A DNA stretch of 64,000 nucleotides from Streptacidiphilus fuscans (GTDB taxonomy: Bacteria; Actinomycetota; Actinomycetes; Streptomycetales; Streptomycetaceae): positions 251,031 to 315,030 of the forward strand of contig NZ_JADPRT010000009.1 in assembly GCF_015690355.1 (NCBI RefSeq). Reading direction: 5' to 3'. Positions 17,594 through 28,046 of the stretch are shown piece by piece. The notes under the pieces are model-generated. The model saw only the letters and a program-made list of their open reading frames with translations. It searched no databases and was not told the DNA's origin. The position numbers and the translations under genes are program-made. Each line of letters starts with the position of its first letter. Positions within the stretch are counted from its first letter, which is position 1.

Positions 17594-18424
17594 GTGTCCG
17601 ATGCTCGCGTCCACAGCGCTGTGGTCCTCCCCGCCCCTCGGGCGGCCGGCGCGGAGGAGGACGGGCTCGACACCCGCACCCTCTCGCGCTCACTCTTTCT
17701 GCGGTTCGCGGAGCTGGAGCCGGCGCACCCGGACTACGCCTACGTCCGCAACACGCTGATCGAACTGAACCTGCCGCTCGTCCGCTACGCGGCGGCGCGC
17801 TTCCGCAGCCGCAACGAGCCGATGGAGGACATCGTCCAGGTCGGCACGATCGGCCTGATCAAGGCGATCGACCGGTTCGACTCCGAGCGCGGCGTCGAGT
17901 TCCCGACCTTCGCGATGCCGACGATCATCGGTGAGATCAAGCGCTTCTTCCGCGACACCAGCTGGTCGGTCCGCGTCCCGCGCCGCCTCCAGGAGCTGCG
18001 CCTGGCGCTGACCAAGGCGGGCGACGAGCTCTCCCAGCGCCTGGACCGCTCCCCCACCGTCGCCGAGCTGGCCGAGTGCCTGGGCGTCAGCGAGGAGGAC
18101 GTCGTCGAGGGCCTGGCCGTCGGCAACGCGTACACGGCGTCCTCGCTGGACAGCGCGCCCGCCGAGGAGGACGGCGAGGGCCCGCTGGCCGAGCGCCTGG
18201 GCTACGAGGACGCGGCGATGGAGGGCGTCGAGTACCGCGAGTCCCTCAAGCCCCTGCTGGCCCGACTGCCCGCCCGGGAGCGGCGGATCATCATGCTCAG
18301 GTTCTTCGGGAACATGACGCAGTCCCAGATCGGCGAGGAGATCGGCATCTCGCAGATGCACGTCTCCCGACTCCTGACCCGGACGCTGTCCACCCTCCGG
18401 GAAGGGCTGATCTCGGAGAGCTAG
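17594..18424 (+). CDS. RNA polymerase sigma factor, SigB/SigF/SigN subfamily (second of a tandem pair)
   Basis: A 276-residue paralogue of the preceding sigma factor, with the same arrangement. Region 2 is [33 protein letters not shown], region 3 [24 protein letters not shown], and region 4 [42 protein letters not shown] 17594 follows AAGGGGG. The 255-base gap to the first sigma gene contains a terminator and a possible SigB-type promoter, so the genes are transcribed separately. The inter-paralogue divergence lies mainly in the N-terminus and the 3-4 linker, which suggests different anti-sigma partners or promoter sets. A dispersed inverted repeat begins on the last base of its stop codon. 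Confidence 0.92.
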   Translation: MSDARVHSAVVLPAPRAAGAEEDGLDTRTLSRSLFLRFAELEPAHPDYAYVRNTLIELNLPLVRYAAARFRSRNEPMEDIVQVGTIGLIKAIDRFDSERGVEFPTFAMPTIIGEIKRFFRDTSWSVRVPRRLQELRLALTKAGDELSQRLDRSPTVAELAECLGVSEEDVVEGLAVGNAYTASSLDSAPAEEDGEGPLAERLGYEDAAMEGVEYRESLKPLLARLPARERRIIMLRFFGNMTQSQIGEEIGISQMHVSRLLTRTLSTLREGLISES

Positions 18425-18551
18425 TTGCACTTCGCCAGGGGCGCGAGGAACTGCGCGAGAAACCACCCTGCGCGGATGGCCCTGCACGTTGAGGACCAAC
18501 CGCACGCCGGTGGCTTGTCGCGCAGTTCCTCGCGCCCCTGGACAGTGCAAC
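18424..18551. repeat. Dispersed inverted-repeat element, copy 1
   Basis: Arms of ~35 bases (18424-18458 and 18518-18551) share GTTGCAC, then AGGGGCGCGAGGAACTGCGC and a final GA, with near-perfect complementarity around a ~59-base centre. The same arms recur at 54423-54548 and, degraded, at 59129-59182. It starts on the last base of the sigma factor stop codon. REP/MITE-like; it may end or stabilise transcripts. Confidence 0.85.
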
Positions 18552-18579
18552 CAGCCGCGGGAGCACAGGCCACACGCGC

Positions 18580-19422
18580 TCAGACGAGAAGGTTCTTGCG
18601 CAGGCCTTCGAGGTCGGCGTCGGTGAGACCCAGGCCGTCTGCGAGGAACGCGTCGAAGCTCGGCCAGCCGGCCGCCACCGCGGCGAACGCCGCGTCGAGG
18701 TAGCGGCGGTCGGCGCGCATGATCGGGAGCATGAGTTCGGGCTCGCGCATGATCTCCTGGGTGCGCATCGCGTCGAGGATCCGGTCGATCAGGTCCGCCG
18801 TGCGGGGGTTGGTGAGCAGGTAGTCCTTGTAGACCGTCTCGCGGTCCACCCCGAGTGCGGTGAGCACGATCGCCGCCGTCCAGCCCGTGCGGTCCTTGCC
18901 CGCCGTGCAGTGGAAGAAGACCGGTACGCGCTCCGGGCGACACAGCGCCTTGACCGTCGCGGCGAAGCGGGCACGGATCTCCGGCTCGTCGACGAACCAG
19001 CGGTACATGTCGATCATCAGGCGCTCCGCGCCGCCGTCCGCCAGCAGCGCGTGCTGCTGCTCCGCGTTCTTGCCGGCCAGGCTGTCGCGGAGGGCGCCGT
19101 AGATGTCGTGGTCGGTCGCGTAGACCGGCTGGGCCTCGAACTCCGCGCCGGAGGGCACGCGGTCGGCGCCGTTCTCGGCGATCTCGTTGCCGCCGCGCAG
19201 GTCGACCACCGTGCGGACGCCGAGCGACTCCAGGACGGCTATGTCCTCGTCCGTCGCGCGGTGCAGCGCGTCGCCGCGCAGGGCGACGCCGAAGCGGAGG
19301 GTGCGGCCGTCGGCAGTGCGGTATCCGCCCAGGTCACGGGCGTTCACCGCCCCCTGCAGGCCCAGGCTGCGACCAGGAGCACGGTCGGGAGTGCGGTCGG
19401 CGACGCGGTCCTGGTCGATCAC
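18580..19422 (-). CDS. Protein-tyrosine phosphatase, Tyr_phosphatase_3 family
   Basis: A 280-residue cytosolic phosphatase of the bacterial tyrosine/serine (PtpB/IphP-like) family. The catalytic P-loop is FHCTAGKDRTG (HCxxGxxR with nucleophilic Cys and Arg). Upstream are NARDLGGYRTADGR and FGVALRGDALHRAT, both family hallmarks, and VRTVVDLRGGNE supplies the general-acid region. The C-terminus LRKNLL is typical. It stands alone, running leftward, with the lipoprotein gene divergent. The target is unknown; relatives act on phosphotyrosine, phosphoserine or phosphoinositides. Confidence 0.9.
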   Translation of the reverse strand: MIDQDRVADRTPDRAPGRSLGLQGAVNARDLGGYRTADGRTLRFGVALRGDALHRATDEDIAVLESLGVRTVVDLRGGNEIAENGADRVPSGAEFEAQPVYATDHDIYGALRDSLAGKNAEQQHALLADGGAERLMIDMYRWFVDEPEIRARFAATVKALCRPERVPVFFHCTAGKDRTGWTAAIVLTALGVDRETVYKDYLLTNPRTADLIDRILDAMRTQEIMREPELMLPIMRADRRYLDAAFAAVAAGWPSFDAFLADGLGLTDADLEGLRKNLLV

Positions 19423-19599
19423 GTGGACTCCTCAACGCGGGCTCGGGCGGGCTCGGACGTGCGTTCGCAAGTCTAGGCCGGTGCCGAGCTGGGCCAACGG
19501 TGACTCTTCTCATCTGACGACCCATCAGTAAACTGGGCCATCGGACATCGGACGGACCCCGGACTTCCGGGGCCGGACTCCTGGGGAGGGTGACCGACG

Positions 19600-20388
19600 A
19601 TGGCGCGTCCCGTGACCGGCCTGCTCGTCGGGCGCATGCTCGTCGGCGGACTGCTGGGAGCCTCCCTGCTGGGGCTCACCGCCTGTGCCGCCGACGGCGG
19701 CGGGACCATCGCGGTCGGGGGCGGCACGCCAGCTCCGGTCGCGTCCACGCCGTCCGGCAAGGGCGTGGTGTTCGTCCCCCTGGACCCGTCGGCGCCCTCG
19801 GGATCCGCTGCGCCCTCCGGATCTTCAGGATCCTCGGGCACCACGACCGGCAGCGGCGGCACGGGGACCACTCAAGCCGGAGGCGCGCCGAACGGCGCCT
19901 CCGGCGGAACCGGCAGCACGGGCAGCACGGGAAGTGCGGGGGGCGCGGCGCCGACGACACCGCCGCCCGCAGGCACCGGCTCCGGCGGCTCGGGCAACGG
20001 CAGCGGCTCCGGCGGCGGCAACGGGCGTACCGGCGGCAGCCCGCCGCCGTCCGCGCCGCCCAGCTCGTCCACGCCGCAGTCGCCGGCCAACCTCGCGGTC
20101 GCCAAGCTGAGCACGGCGGCGACCGCCGACCGGTGGTGCCAGCGGGTGACGCTGCAACTGGTGAACAGCGGAGGATTGACCGCCCCCGCGACCGGCACGA
20201 CGGTGACCTTCGCCACCCACGTCATCGGCCTGCTGGGGATCGACTGGTGGACCTACCAGACCAGCCAGGCGCTGACCGCGCCCGTTCCCGGGCACGCCAC
20301 GGTCGACGAGACCTGGACCGTCTGCCTGGACTCCTGGCGCGTCCCGGCGGGCATGCACCTGGACACCGAGGCGGCCACGCTCAGCTGA
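19600..20388 (+). CDS. Lipoprotein with low-complexity linker and small C-terminal domain
   Basis: A 262-residue secreted lipoprotein. A signal peptide (MLVGGLLGASLLGLTAC) ends in the lipobox LTAC, Cys ~29. A Gly/Ser/Thr/Pro-rich linker of ~110 residues follows. The C-terminal ~95 residues form a compact domain (LAVAKLSTAATADRWCQRVT to DETWTVCLDSWRVPAG) with one conserved-looking Cys pair and a Trp-rich strand. I do not recognise a family for the domain; its beta-rich pattern suggests a cell-surface binding role. Convergent with the small membrane protein gene. Confidence 0.8.
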   Translation: MARPVTGLLVGRMLVGGLLGASLLGLTACAADGGGTIAVGGGTPAPVASTPSGKGVVFVPLDPSAPSGSAAPSGSSGSSGTTTGSGGTGTTQAGGAPNGASGGTGSTGSTGSAGGAAPTTPPPAGTGSGGSGNGSGSGGGNGRTGGSPPPSAPPSSSTPQSPANLAVAKLSTAATADRWCQRVTLQLVNSGGLTAPATGTTVTFATHVIGLLGIDWWTYQTSQALTAPVPGHATVDETWTVCLDSWRVPAGMHLDTEAATLS

Positions 20389-20442
20389 CCCCGAAGCGAC
20401 CGCTGACCCCCGAGCGACCGCGAAATGATCTCGTGCGAGTGA

Positions 20443-20640
20443 CTACTTCATCGCCAGGTAGACGACACCGGCCACGACGACCAGGGCGATGATCACGGAC
20501 AGCGCGATCACGCCGGTACGACGGCCCTCGTTCGGCGCCGTCGGCGGCTGCGCGGCGGGCTCGTCGACGAAGGCGCGGAACATCTGGGTGCTCGCGGCGC
20601 CGTCCTCGTTGGCAGGCGGGAAGTTCTGGTAGTTCGACAT
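20443..20640 (-). CDS. Small tail-anchored membrane protein, 65 residues
   Basis: Residues 1-40 are hydrophilic, and GRRTGVIALSVIIALVVVAG begins a single C-terminal TM segment ending YLAMK. The positive charges before the segment and the short tail indicate N-in, C-out (tail-anchored) topology. The ATG at 20640 is preceded by GTCAGGCCCC, a poor ribosome site. Nothing further can be inferred about function. Confidence 0.65.
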   Translation of the reverse strand: MSNYQNFPPANEDGAASTQMFRAFVDEPAAQPPTAPNEGRRTGVIALSVIIALVVVAGVVYLAMK

Positions 20641-20861
20641 GGGGCCTGACTCTAGCCAATCCGACCCGGAACCTGGACCCCCGTCTGTCCCAGATCTGTA
20701 ATAGCCGCCCGGCTGAGGGAACCGGTGGGAACGTCCGGCGGACGACGCGTGGACGAGCAGGGGACGAACTGCAGAAGTGCCGTGGACGCGCGGGCCGTTC
20801 GAGCCCGCAGCGCACGCAGGAGGTCTGTACCAATCCCCGGCTCGGCCGTAGGGTGCCGAGC

Positions 20862-21512
20862 GTGCCGATACTCGAACTCCTCCGCGAGGACCGGCTGCTG
20901 GCCGTCCTGCGCGGTACCGATGCCGACGCGCTGGTGTCCTGCGCGTCCGTCCTCGCCGACTCCGGCGTCCGAGTGGTGGAACTCACTCTCTCCAGCCCAG
21001 CAGGACTCGACGCGCTGCGTCGTTGCAACGCCGAGCTCGCCGGCGAGGTGCTGCTCGGTGCGGGCACCGTCCTCGACGGCGCGCAGGCTCAGGCAGCCGT
21101 CGAGGCGGGTGCGCGCTTTCTGGTCACGCCCGGCGTGGCGGAGGAGGTGCTGGCGGTCGGGCGGGCGCTGGACGTTCCGGTGCTGTGCGGGGCGCTGACG
21201 CCGACCGAGGTGATGGCGGCGGTGCGGTTGGGCGCGGCCGCGGTCAAGGTCTTCCCGATCAGCGCCATGGGCGGCCCGCGCTACCTGCGCGATCTGCGCG
21301 CGCCCTTCCCGGGGACCGAGTTCATCGCCATCGGCGGCGTGGAACTGACCGACGTACCGCAGTACCTGGACGCGGGCGCGCTCGCGGTCGGCGTCGGCTC
21401 GCCGCTGCTCGGCCCGGCGGCCGGGGACACCGGCTGGGAGGCGCAGGACGGCCTCGCCCGCCGTGCCCGCGACTACCTCGCGTCCGCCCGCCCCCGGGCG
21501 ATCCGCCGATGA
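20862..21512 (+). CDS. eda: 2-keto-3-deoxy-6-phosphogluconate/4-hydroxy-2-oxoglutarate aldolase
   Basis: A 216-residue class I aldolase that splits KDPG into pyruvate and glyceraldehyde-3-phosphate. Visible motifs are VVELTLSSP (Glu base), GAGTVLDGAQAQAAVEAGARFLVTPG, CGALTPTEVMAAVRLGAAAVKVFP (Schiff-base Lys in VKVFP), and IAIGGVELTDVPQYLDAGALAVGVGSPL. GTG 20862 is chosen over GTG 20853 because AGGG then sits 8 bases upstream; both are possible. No edd or sugar-acid genes are adjacent. In actinobacteria such enzymes often serve uronic-acid or sugar-acid breakdown. Confidence 0.88.
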   Translation: MPILELLREDRLLAVLRGTDADALVSCASVLADSGVRVVELTLSSPAGLDALRRCNAELAGEVLLGAGTVLDGAQAQAAVEAGARFLVTPGVAEEVLAVGRALDVPVLCGALTPTEVMAAVRLGAAAVKVFPISAMGGPRYLRDLRAPFPGTEFIAIGGVELTDVPQYLDAGALAVGVGSPLLGPAAGDTGWEAQDGLARRARDYLASARPRAIRR

Positions 21513-21590
21513 GCGGAGCGGTGACGGCGGTCCTGGGGCGGCGGCGGCCCAGCCGAGCGGGCCGCGTCTGCGCAGCTCAGCACCGCCGAA

Positions 21591-21634
21591 CCAAGATCAC
21601 CAACTGTCACGCGTGTGACATTTGACGATCTTGG
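21591..21634. promoter_or_regulatory. Two nested dyads with one common centre
   Basis: Outer arms CCAAGATC (21591-21598) and GATCTTGG (21627-21634) and inner arms TGTCAC (21605-21610) and GTGACA (21615-21620) share the same centre at 21612.5. The element ends ~46 bases before the preferred aldo/keto reductase start. Symmetry at two levels suggests a multi-dimer operator or a cruciform. Confidence 0.6.
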
Positions 21635-21680
21635 CCAGTTCCGGGAATCAGCCGTCCCCGCCATGAAGTTGCACCCCTAC

Positions 21681-22631
21681 ATGACCTTTCCCCGCACCAC
21701 GCTCGGCAGTTCCGACCTGTCCGTCTTCCCGCTCGCCCTCGGCGGCAACGTCTTCGGCTGGAGCGCCGACCAGGAGCAGTCCTTCGCCGTCCTGGACGCC
21801 TACGTCGCCGCGGGCGGCAACTTCGTCGACACCGCGGACGTCTACTCGGCCTGGGCGCCGGGCAACTCCGGCGGCGAGTCCGAGACCGTGATCGGCGCCT
21901 GGCTGGCCGCCCGCGACAACCGCGACGAGGTCGTGGTGGCGACAAAGGTCGGCCATCACCCGGAGTTCAAGGGCCTCAAGGCGGAGAACATCAAGGCCGC
22001 CACCGAGCAGTCGCTCAAGCGCCTCGGAGTCGAGCAGATCGACCTGCTGTACACGCACTTCGACGACGAGTCGACGCCGGTCGAGGAGATCATGACCGCC
22101 CTCGACGGGCTGGTCCGCCAGGGCAAGGTCCGCGAGATCGCGGCGTCCAACATCTCGCCCGCGCGTCTGCGCGCCTCGCTGGAGTTCGCCAAGGCCGAGG
22201 GGCTCGCCTCCTACGTCGCGCTTCAGCCGCACTACAACCTGGTCTCGCGGGACACCTACGAGGGCGAACTGGCCGCCGTCGCCGCCGAGTACGGGCTGTC
22301 CGCCGTCCCCTACTTCGCGCTGGCCGCCGGCTTCCTGACGGGCAAGTACCGCGCGGACGGCCCGGCGGTCGACAGCGTCCGGGCCGGCGGAGCGGCCAAG
22401 CACCTGGAGACCGAGCGCGGCCGCAAGGTCCTGGCCGCACTGGACACGGTCGCCTCGGCGCACGGTGTCCAGCAGGCCACCGTCGCGCTGGCGTGGCTGG
22501 CCGCACAGCCGACCATCGCCGCGCCGATCGCCTCGGCCCGCACGGTCGAGCAGCTGCCCGCCCTGGTCTCGTTCCCGGAGCTGGCCCTGACTGCCGACGA
22601 GCTGGCCGCGCTGACCGCCGCGTCCGCCTGA
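21681..22631 (+). CDS. Aldo/keto reductase
   Basis: A ~316-residue NADPH-dependent oxidoreductase of the AKR TIM-barrel family. The N-terminus is MTFPRTTLGSSDLSVFPLALGG. The catalytic Asp and Tyr lie in NFVDTADVYSAW, the Lys in VVVATKVGHHP, and the Glu/His position in IDLLYTHFDD. The C-terminal cofactor loop is APIASARTVEQL. I prefer ATG 21681; ATG 21663 and GTG 21615 are in frame, but none has a good ribosome site and the GTG lies inside the nested palindrome. The uridine-kinase-like gene follows after 16 bases, so the two form an operon. The substrate is unknown. Confidence 0.88.
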   Translation: MTFPRTTLGSSDLSVFPLALGGNVFGWSADQEQSFAVLDAYVAAGGNFVDTADVYSAWAPGNSGGESETVIGAWLAARDNRDEVVVATKVGHHPEFKGLKAENIKAATEQSLKRLGVEQIDLLYTHFDDESTPVEEIMTALDGLVRQGKVREIAASNISPARLRASLEFAKAEGLASYVALQPHYNLVSRDTYEGELAAVAAEYGLSAVPYFALAAGFLTGKYRADGPAVDSVRAGGAAKHLETERGRKVLAALDTVASAHGVQQATVALAWLAAQPTIAAPIASARTVEQLPALVSFPELALTADELAALTAASA

Positions 22632-22647
22632 GCGGGAGGTCCCGCCC

Positions 22648-23301
22648 ATGCAGGTCCGCCCGCTGACACCCGAGCTGCTCGCCGAGGAGTTGGCGGAGCG
22701 GATCGACACTCTGGGAGCCGCGTCCGAGGGGAACCACGGCGAGCCGTCGTGGCTGCGCGTGGCGGTCGACGGCGCGGACGCCGCGCGTCCGGGCGAGCTG
22801 GCCGACGCGCTGGTCGAGCCGCTGCGGCTGCGCGGGCGGCCGGTGCAGCGGATCCGGGCGCGGGACTTCCTGCGCCCGGCCTCGCTGCGCTTCGAGTTCG
22901 GCCACCGGGACCCCGACGCCTACCTGGACCGCTGGCTGGACGCGGGCGCGCTCTTCCGCGAGGTCTTCGACCCGACCGAGCCGGGCGGCAGCGGCGAGGT
23001 CCTGCCGTCCCTGTGGGACCCGGTCGCCGACCGGGCCACCCGCGCCGCCCGGCTCGCGCTGCCGCCGGGCGGCGTGGTGCTGCTGGACGGGCCGATGCTG
23101 CTGGGCCGCTGGTTCCCGCTGGACCTGACGGTCCATCTGCGGCTCTCCGCCGCCGCGTTGGAGCGGCGGACCGCTGCCGACGAGCACTGGACCCTGCCCG
23201 CGCTCGCCCGCTACGACGCGGAGGTCCAGCCCGAACAGGCCGCGGACATGACGGTGCGGGCCGACGATCCTCGTCGACCCGCACTCGTGGTCAGGGCGTG
23301 A
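22648..23301 (+). CDS. Uridine-kinase-like protein with destroyed P-loop
   Basis: A 217-residue protein aligned by eye to the uridine kinase/P-loop kinase family: LRVAVDG strand, ARDFLRPASLRFEFGHRDPDAYLDRWLD (typical of actinobacterial uridine kinases), GGVVLLDGPMLL and a C-terminal RYDAEVQP. The Walker A site (normally GxxxxGK[ST]) reads GADAARPG at residues 42-49, so the phosphate-binding Lys and Ser/Thr are absent. Catalysis with ATP looks impossible by the usual mechanism. It is co-transcribed with the aldo/keto reductase. It may be a binding protein or a kinase fossil. Confidence 0.7.
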   Translation: MQVRPLTPELLAEELAERIDTLGAASEGNHGEPSWLRVAVDGADAARPGELADALVEPLRLRGRPVQRIRARDFLRPASLRFEFGHRDPDAYLDRWLDAGALFREVFDPTEPGGSGEVLPSLWDPVADRATRAARLALPPGGVVLLDGPMLLGRWFPLDLTVHLRLSAAALERRTAADEHWTLPALARYDAEVQPEQAADMTVRADDPRRPALVVRA

Positions 23302-23343
23302 TCCGGGCCGGTTCCAGCCCGCGCTTGCTCTCGTTCGTGCTGG

Positions 23344-23784
23344 TTACTGCTTGGGCAGGCTCACGGCGGGCTGCCGCGCCTCGGCCAGCTCGACCGTGCA
23401 GAAGGAGCAGCGGGTGGCGGCGACCGGGATGGAGCTGAGGCACTCGGGGCAGTCCTTCTTCGGCGCCTCGACGTCCTCGGACGCGGGGGTGAACTTCTCC
23501 GTCAGCTTGTTGACGGGCAGCACCACGCAGAAGTAGACGACCGCCGCGACGATCACAAAGCTGATGGCCGCACCGATGAACGCCCCGTAGGGGAACTTCA
23601 CGCCGTTGACGTTGAACACGGCGTTGTTGAAGTTGCCCGACTGCCGGGTGACCAGGCCGATGATCGGCGTCAGGAACGCGGTGACGAAACCATTCACCAC
23701 TGCGGTGAACGCCGCACCGATGACGATACCGACGGCCAGATCGACCACATTGCCGCGGAGGAGGAACTTCCGGAAACCCTTCAT
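23344..23784 (-). CDS. mscL: Large-conductance mechanosensitive channel MscL with zinc-ribbon tail
   Basis: A 146-residue channel that opens under hypo-osmotic shock. The N-terminus MKGFRKFLLRGNVVDLAVGIVIGAAFTAVV is the diagnostic amphipathic helix plus TM1 with the gate. TM2 is at ~72-92 (FIGAAISFVIVAAVVYFCVV). The C-terminal ~45 residues carry two CxxC pairs (CPECL and CSFC), a likely zinc ribbon absent from E. coli MscL and seen in some actinobacterial versions. It lies convergent with the uridine-kinase-like gene. ATG 23784 is certain from the N-terminal match. Confidence 0.95.
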   Translation of the reverse strand: MKGFRKFLLRGNVVDLAVGIVIGAAFTAVVNGFVTAFLTPIIGLVTRQSGNFNNAVFNVNGVKFPYGAFIGAAISFVIVAAVVYFCVVLPVNKLTEKFTPASEDVEAPKKDCPECLSSIPVAATRCSFCTVELAEARQPAVSLPKQ

Positions 23785-23881
23785 GGCGCGTCACCGTACC
23801 ACTCGACCGTGACCAGACAGGGGCGTCCGACCACGGTCGAGTGATCCACACTTGCCATCAATGCGGCATTTGTTCGGTCTG

Positions 23882-26112
<2,231 letters not shown>

Positions 26113-26134
26113 GCCGACCCCCTCAGGTGCTTAG

Positions 26135-26155
26135 TTGCTTGTTCCTAGCAAGTAA
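26135..26155. promoter_or_regulatory. Candidate MarR operator
   Basis: TTGCTTG-TTCCTAG-CAAGTAA is an inverted repeat with six of seven arm positions paired, 23 bases before the MarR start. MarR dimers bind dyads of this size. The setting is AT-richer than the flanks. Confidence 0.6.
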
Positions 26156-26422
26156 ATGTACTCCACATCTTTCGGTTGGCAAACCCAATAAGCCAAAGGA
26201 TCAAGGAGTGCCACCACGGCGCGTTGTGCTGCCCTGGGGCGGGAGTGATCGGGAGTGATTGGGAGTGATGACGAGGGACGGGGAGCGATCGAACGGGCGT
26301 GTTGCACGTCTGTGTCAGCTCCTGTGTCATCTCTGACATCTACGACCCAGACGTCCCCGGCCGCCTCTACCGTTGGCCCGCACGAACCTGATGCTCCCTC
26401 ACACCCCTCTGGAGGGTTCTCC

Positions 26423-27931
26423 ATGGTTCCACCCGTGCGCCGCCTGCTGGCGGTGGTCGTCGGCGGCCTCACCCTGGCCGTTCCGAGCGCAGGCATCGGT
26501 GCGGGCACCGCCGCGTCGGCGGCCGGCCCGGCCGCGTATCCCCTGCTCCGGCCGACGGTCGCCGAGTACACGCAGATGACCACCGGCACCACCCCGCCGA
26601 CGGAGGCCCAGTGCTCCTCGGCCGGTCGCCGCTGCTTCGACCCGGCGTCCGTGCACGCCGCGTACAACACCGGCCCGCTCACCGCGGCCGGCTACGACGG
26701 TCGCGGGATGACCATCGCCATCGTCGACTCCTACGGCAGCGACACCATCGCCCACGACCTGCACGTCTACGACCAGGCCTTCGGCGTCGCCCCGATGTGC
26801 GGCGAGGAGTCCGTCAGCTGCGCCTCCGGCATGCCGACCTTCAGCCAGCTCAGTCTCCAGGGCTCGCCCGCGACCGTCGCCCCGCCGCCGCAGAGCAAGG
26901 GCACCGGCCAGGAGAACAAGGCCGGCTGGGACCTGGAGGTCTCCCTCGACGTCGAGACCGCGCACGCGATGGCCCCCGGCGCCAACATCCTGCTGGTGAC
27001 CACACCGACCGCGGAGACCCTGGGCGTCCAGGGAATGCCGCAGATGATGGCCGCCGAGGACTACGTGGTGCAGCACCACCTGGCCAACGTGATCTCGCAG
27101 TCCTTCGCCTCCGCCGAGGGCGCGTTCAGCAGCACGGCGGCGCTGCAGAACCTCCGCTACGCGTTCCAGGACGCGGCGGCCAACGGCGTCACCGTGCTCG
27201 GGTCCTCCGGCGACAACGGGACCTCGGACTCCACCAAGAGCCCGGTGAAGAAGGGCGGCACGCCCATCCCCTACCCGAGCGTGGAGTGGCCCGCCTCCGA
27301 CCCGCTGGTCACCGGCGTCGGCGGCACCTACCTCTGCACGGACGCGACCGCGACCAGCGGACGCACCGTCGACAGCACCAGCAACCCGGCCGCCTGCCAG
27401 ACCAACGTCGGTCAGGCGGAGGTCGGTTGGACGGACTCCGGCGGCGGCTACAGCGCGATCTTCAGCCGCCCGTCCTACCAGGACACCCTCCCGGCGGGCA
27501 GCACCGCGATCGGCGCGATGCGCGGCGTCCCCGACATCTCGCTCCAGGCCAGCTCCTCCACCGGCGGGCTGGTCTACGTCTCCCTCCCGCCGGACGGCAG
27601 CAGCGGCCTGAGCTGCGGCTCCACGCCGTGCAGCAGCGGCTGGTACGACATCGGCGGCACCTCGCTGGCATGCCCGCAGTGGGCGGGCCTGGTCGCCATC
27701 GCGGACCAGATCAACGGCGGCGGGCTGGGCCCGATCAACCCGGCGCTGTACAAGGTCGCCGCCAACCCGACGCAGTACGCGGCCGACTTCAACGACATCA
27801 CCGTCGGCAACAACACCACCAGCACCACCGTCCCCGGCTACCCGGCGTCGACCGGCTGGGACCCGGTCACCGGCCTCGGCACCCCGAACGCGGCGCTGCT
27901 GCTGCCCGACCTGGTCGCCGCCTCGCACTGA
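26423..27931 (+). CDS. Secreted S53 (sedolisin-type) serine peptidase without propeptide
   Basis: A 502-residue secreted protein. ATG 26423 follows GGAGG and starts a signal peptide (MVPPVRRLLAVVVGGLTLAV...SAGIG). The S53 triad is visible as Glu172 and Asp176 in DLEVSLDVE and Ser414 in GGTSLACPQWAG; the oxyanion Asp264 is in SSGDNG. The C-terminal DFNDIT and GWDPVTGLGTPN match the calcium-binding region. Most S53 enzymes carry a ~200-residue activation domain; here only ~65 residues separate the signal peptide from the catalytic domain. It would act as an acid-active endopeptidase outside the cell. Confidence 0.88.
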   Translation: MVPPVRRLLAVVVGGLTLAVPSAGIGAGTAASAAGPAAYPLLRPTVAEYTQMTTGTTPPTEAQCSSAGRRCFDPASVHAAYNTGPLTAAGYDGRGMTIAIVDSYGSDTIAHDLHVYDQAFGVAPMCGEESVSCASGMPTFSQLSLQGSPATVAPPPQSKGTGQENKAGWDLEVSLDVETAHAMAPGANILLVTTPTAETLGVQGMPQMMAAEDYVVQHHLANVISQSFASAEGAFSSTAALQNLRYAFQDAAANGVTVLGSSGDNGTSDSTKSPVKKGGTPIPYPSVEWPASDPLVTGVGGTYLCTDATATSGRTVDSTSNPAACQTNVGQAEVGWTDSGGGYSAIFSRPSYQDTLPAGSTAIGAMRGVPDISLQASSSTGGLVYVSLPPDGSSGLSCGSTPCSSGWYDIGGTSLACPQWAGLVAIADQINGGGLGPINPALYKVAANPTQYAADFNDITVGNNTTSTTVPGYPASTGWDPVTGLGTPNAALLLPDLVAASH

Positions 27932-27965
27932 CGGCGGCCCTGCCTCCACCTGTTCCCTCCCCCCA

Positions 27966-27997
27966 GCGCGCCCCCGTCCCCCCGGCCGGGGGCGCGC
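27966..27997. terminator. Bidirectional GC-rich terminator
   Basis: GCGCGCCCCCG (27966-27976) pairs with CGGGGGCGCGC (27987-27997) across a 10-base loop. It lies between the convergent S53 peptidase and DUF4240 genes. Confidence 0.7.
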
Positions 27998-28046
27998 GCA
28001 TGCGGCGGTCACCCGCCGATCACCCGCCGATCGCTCCGGCGGTCGC

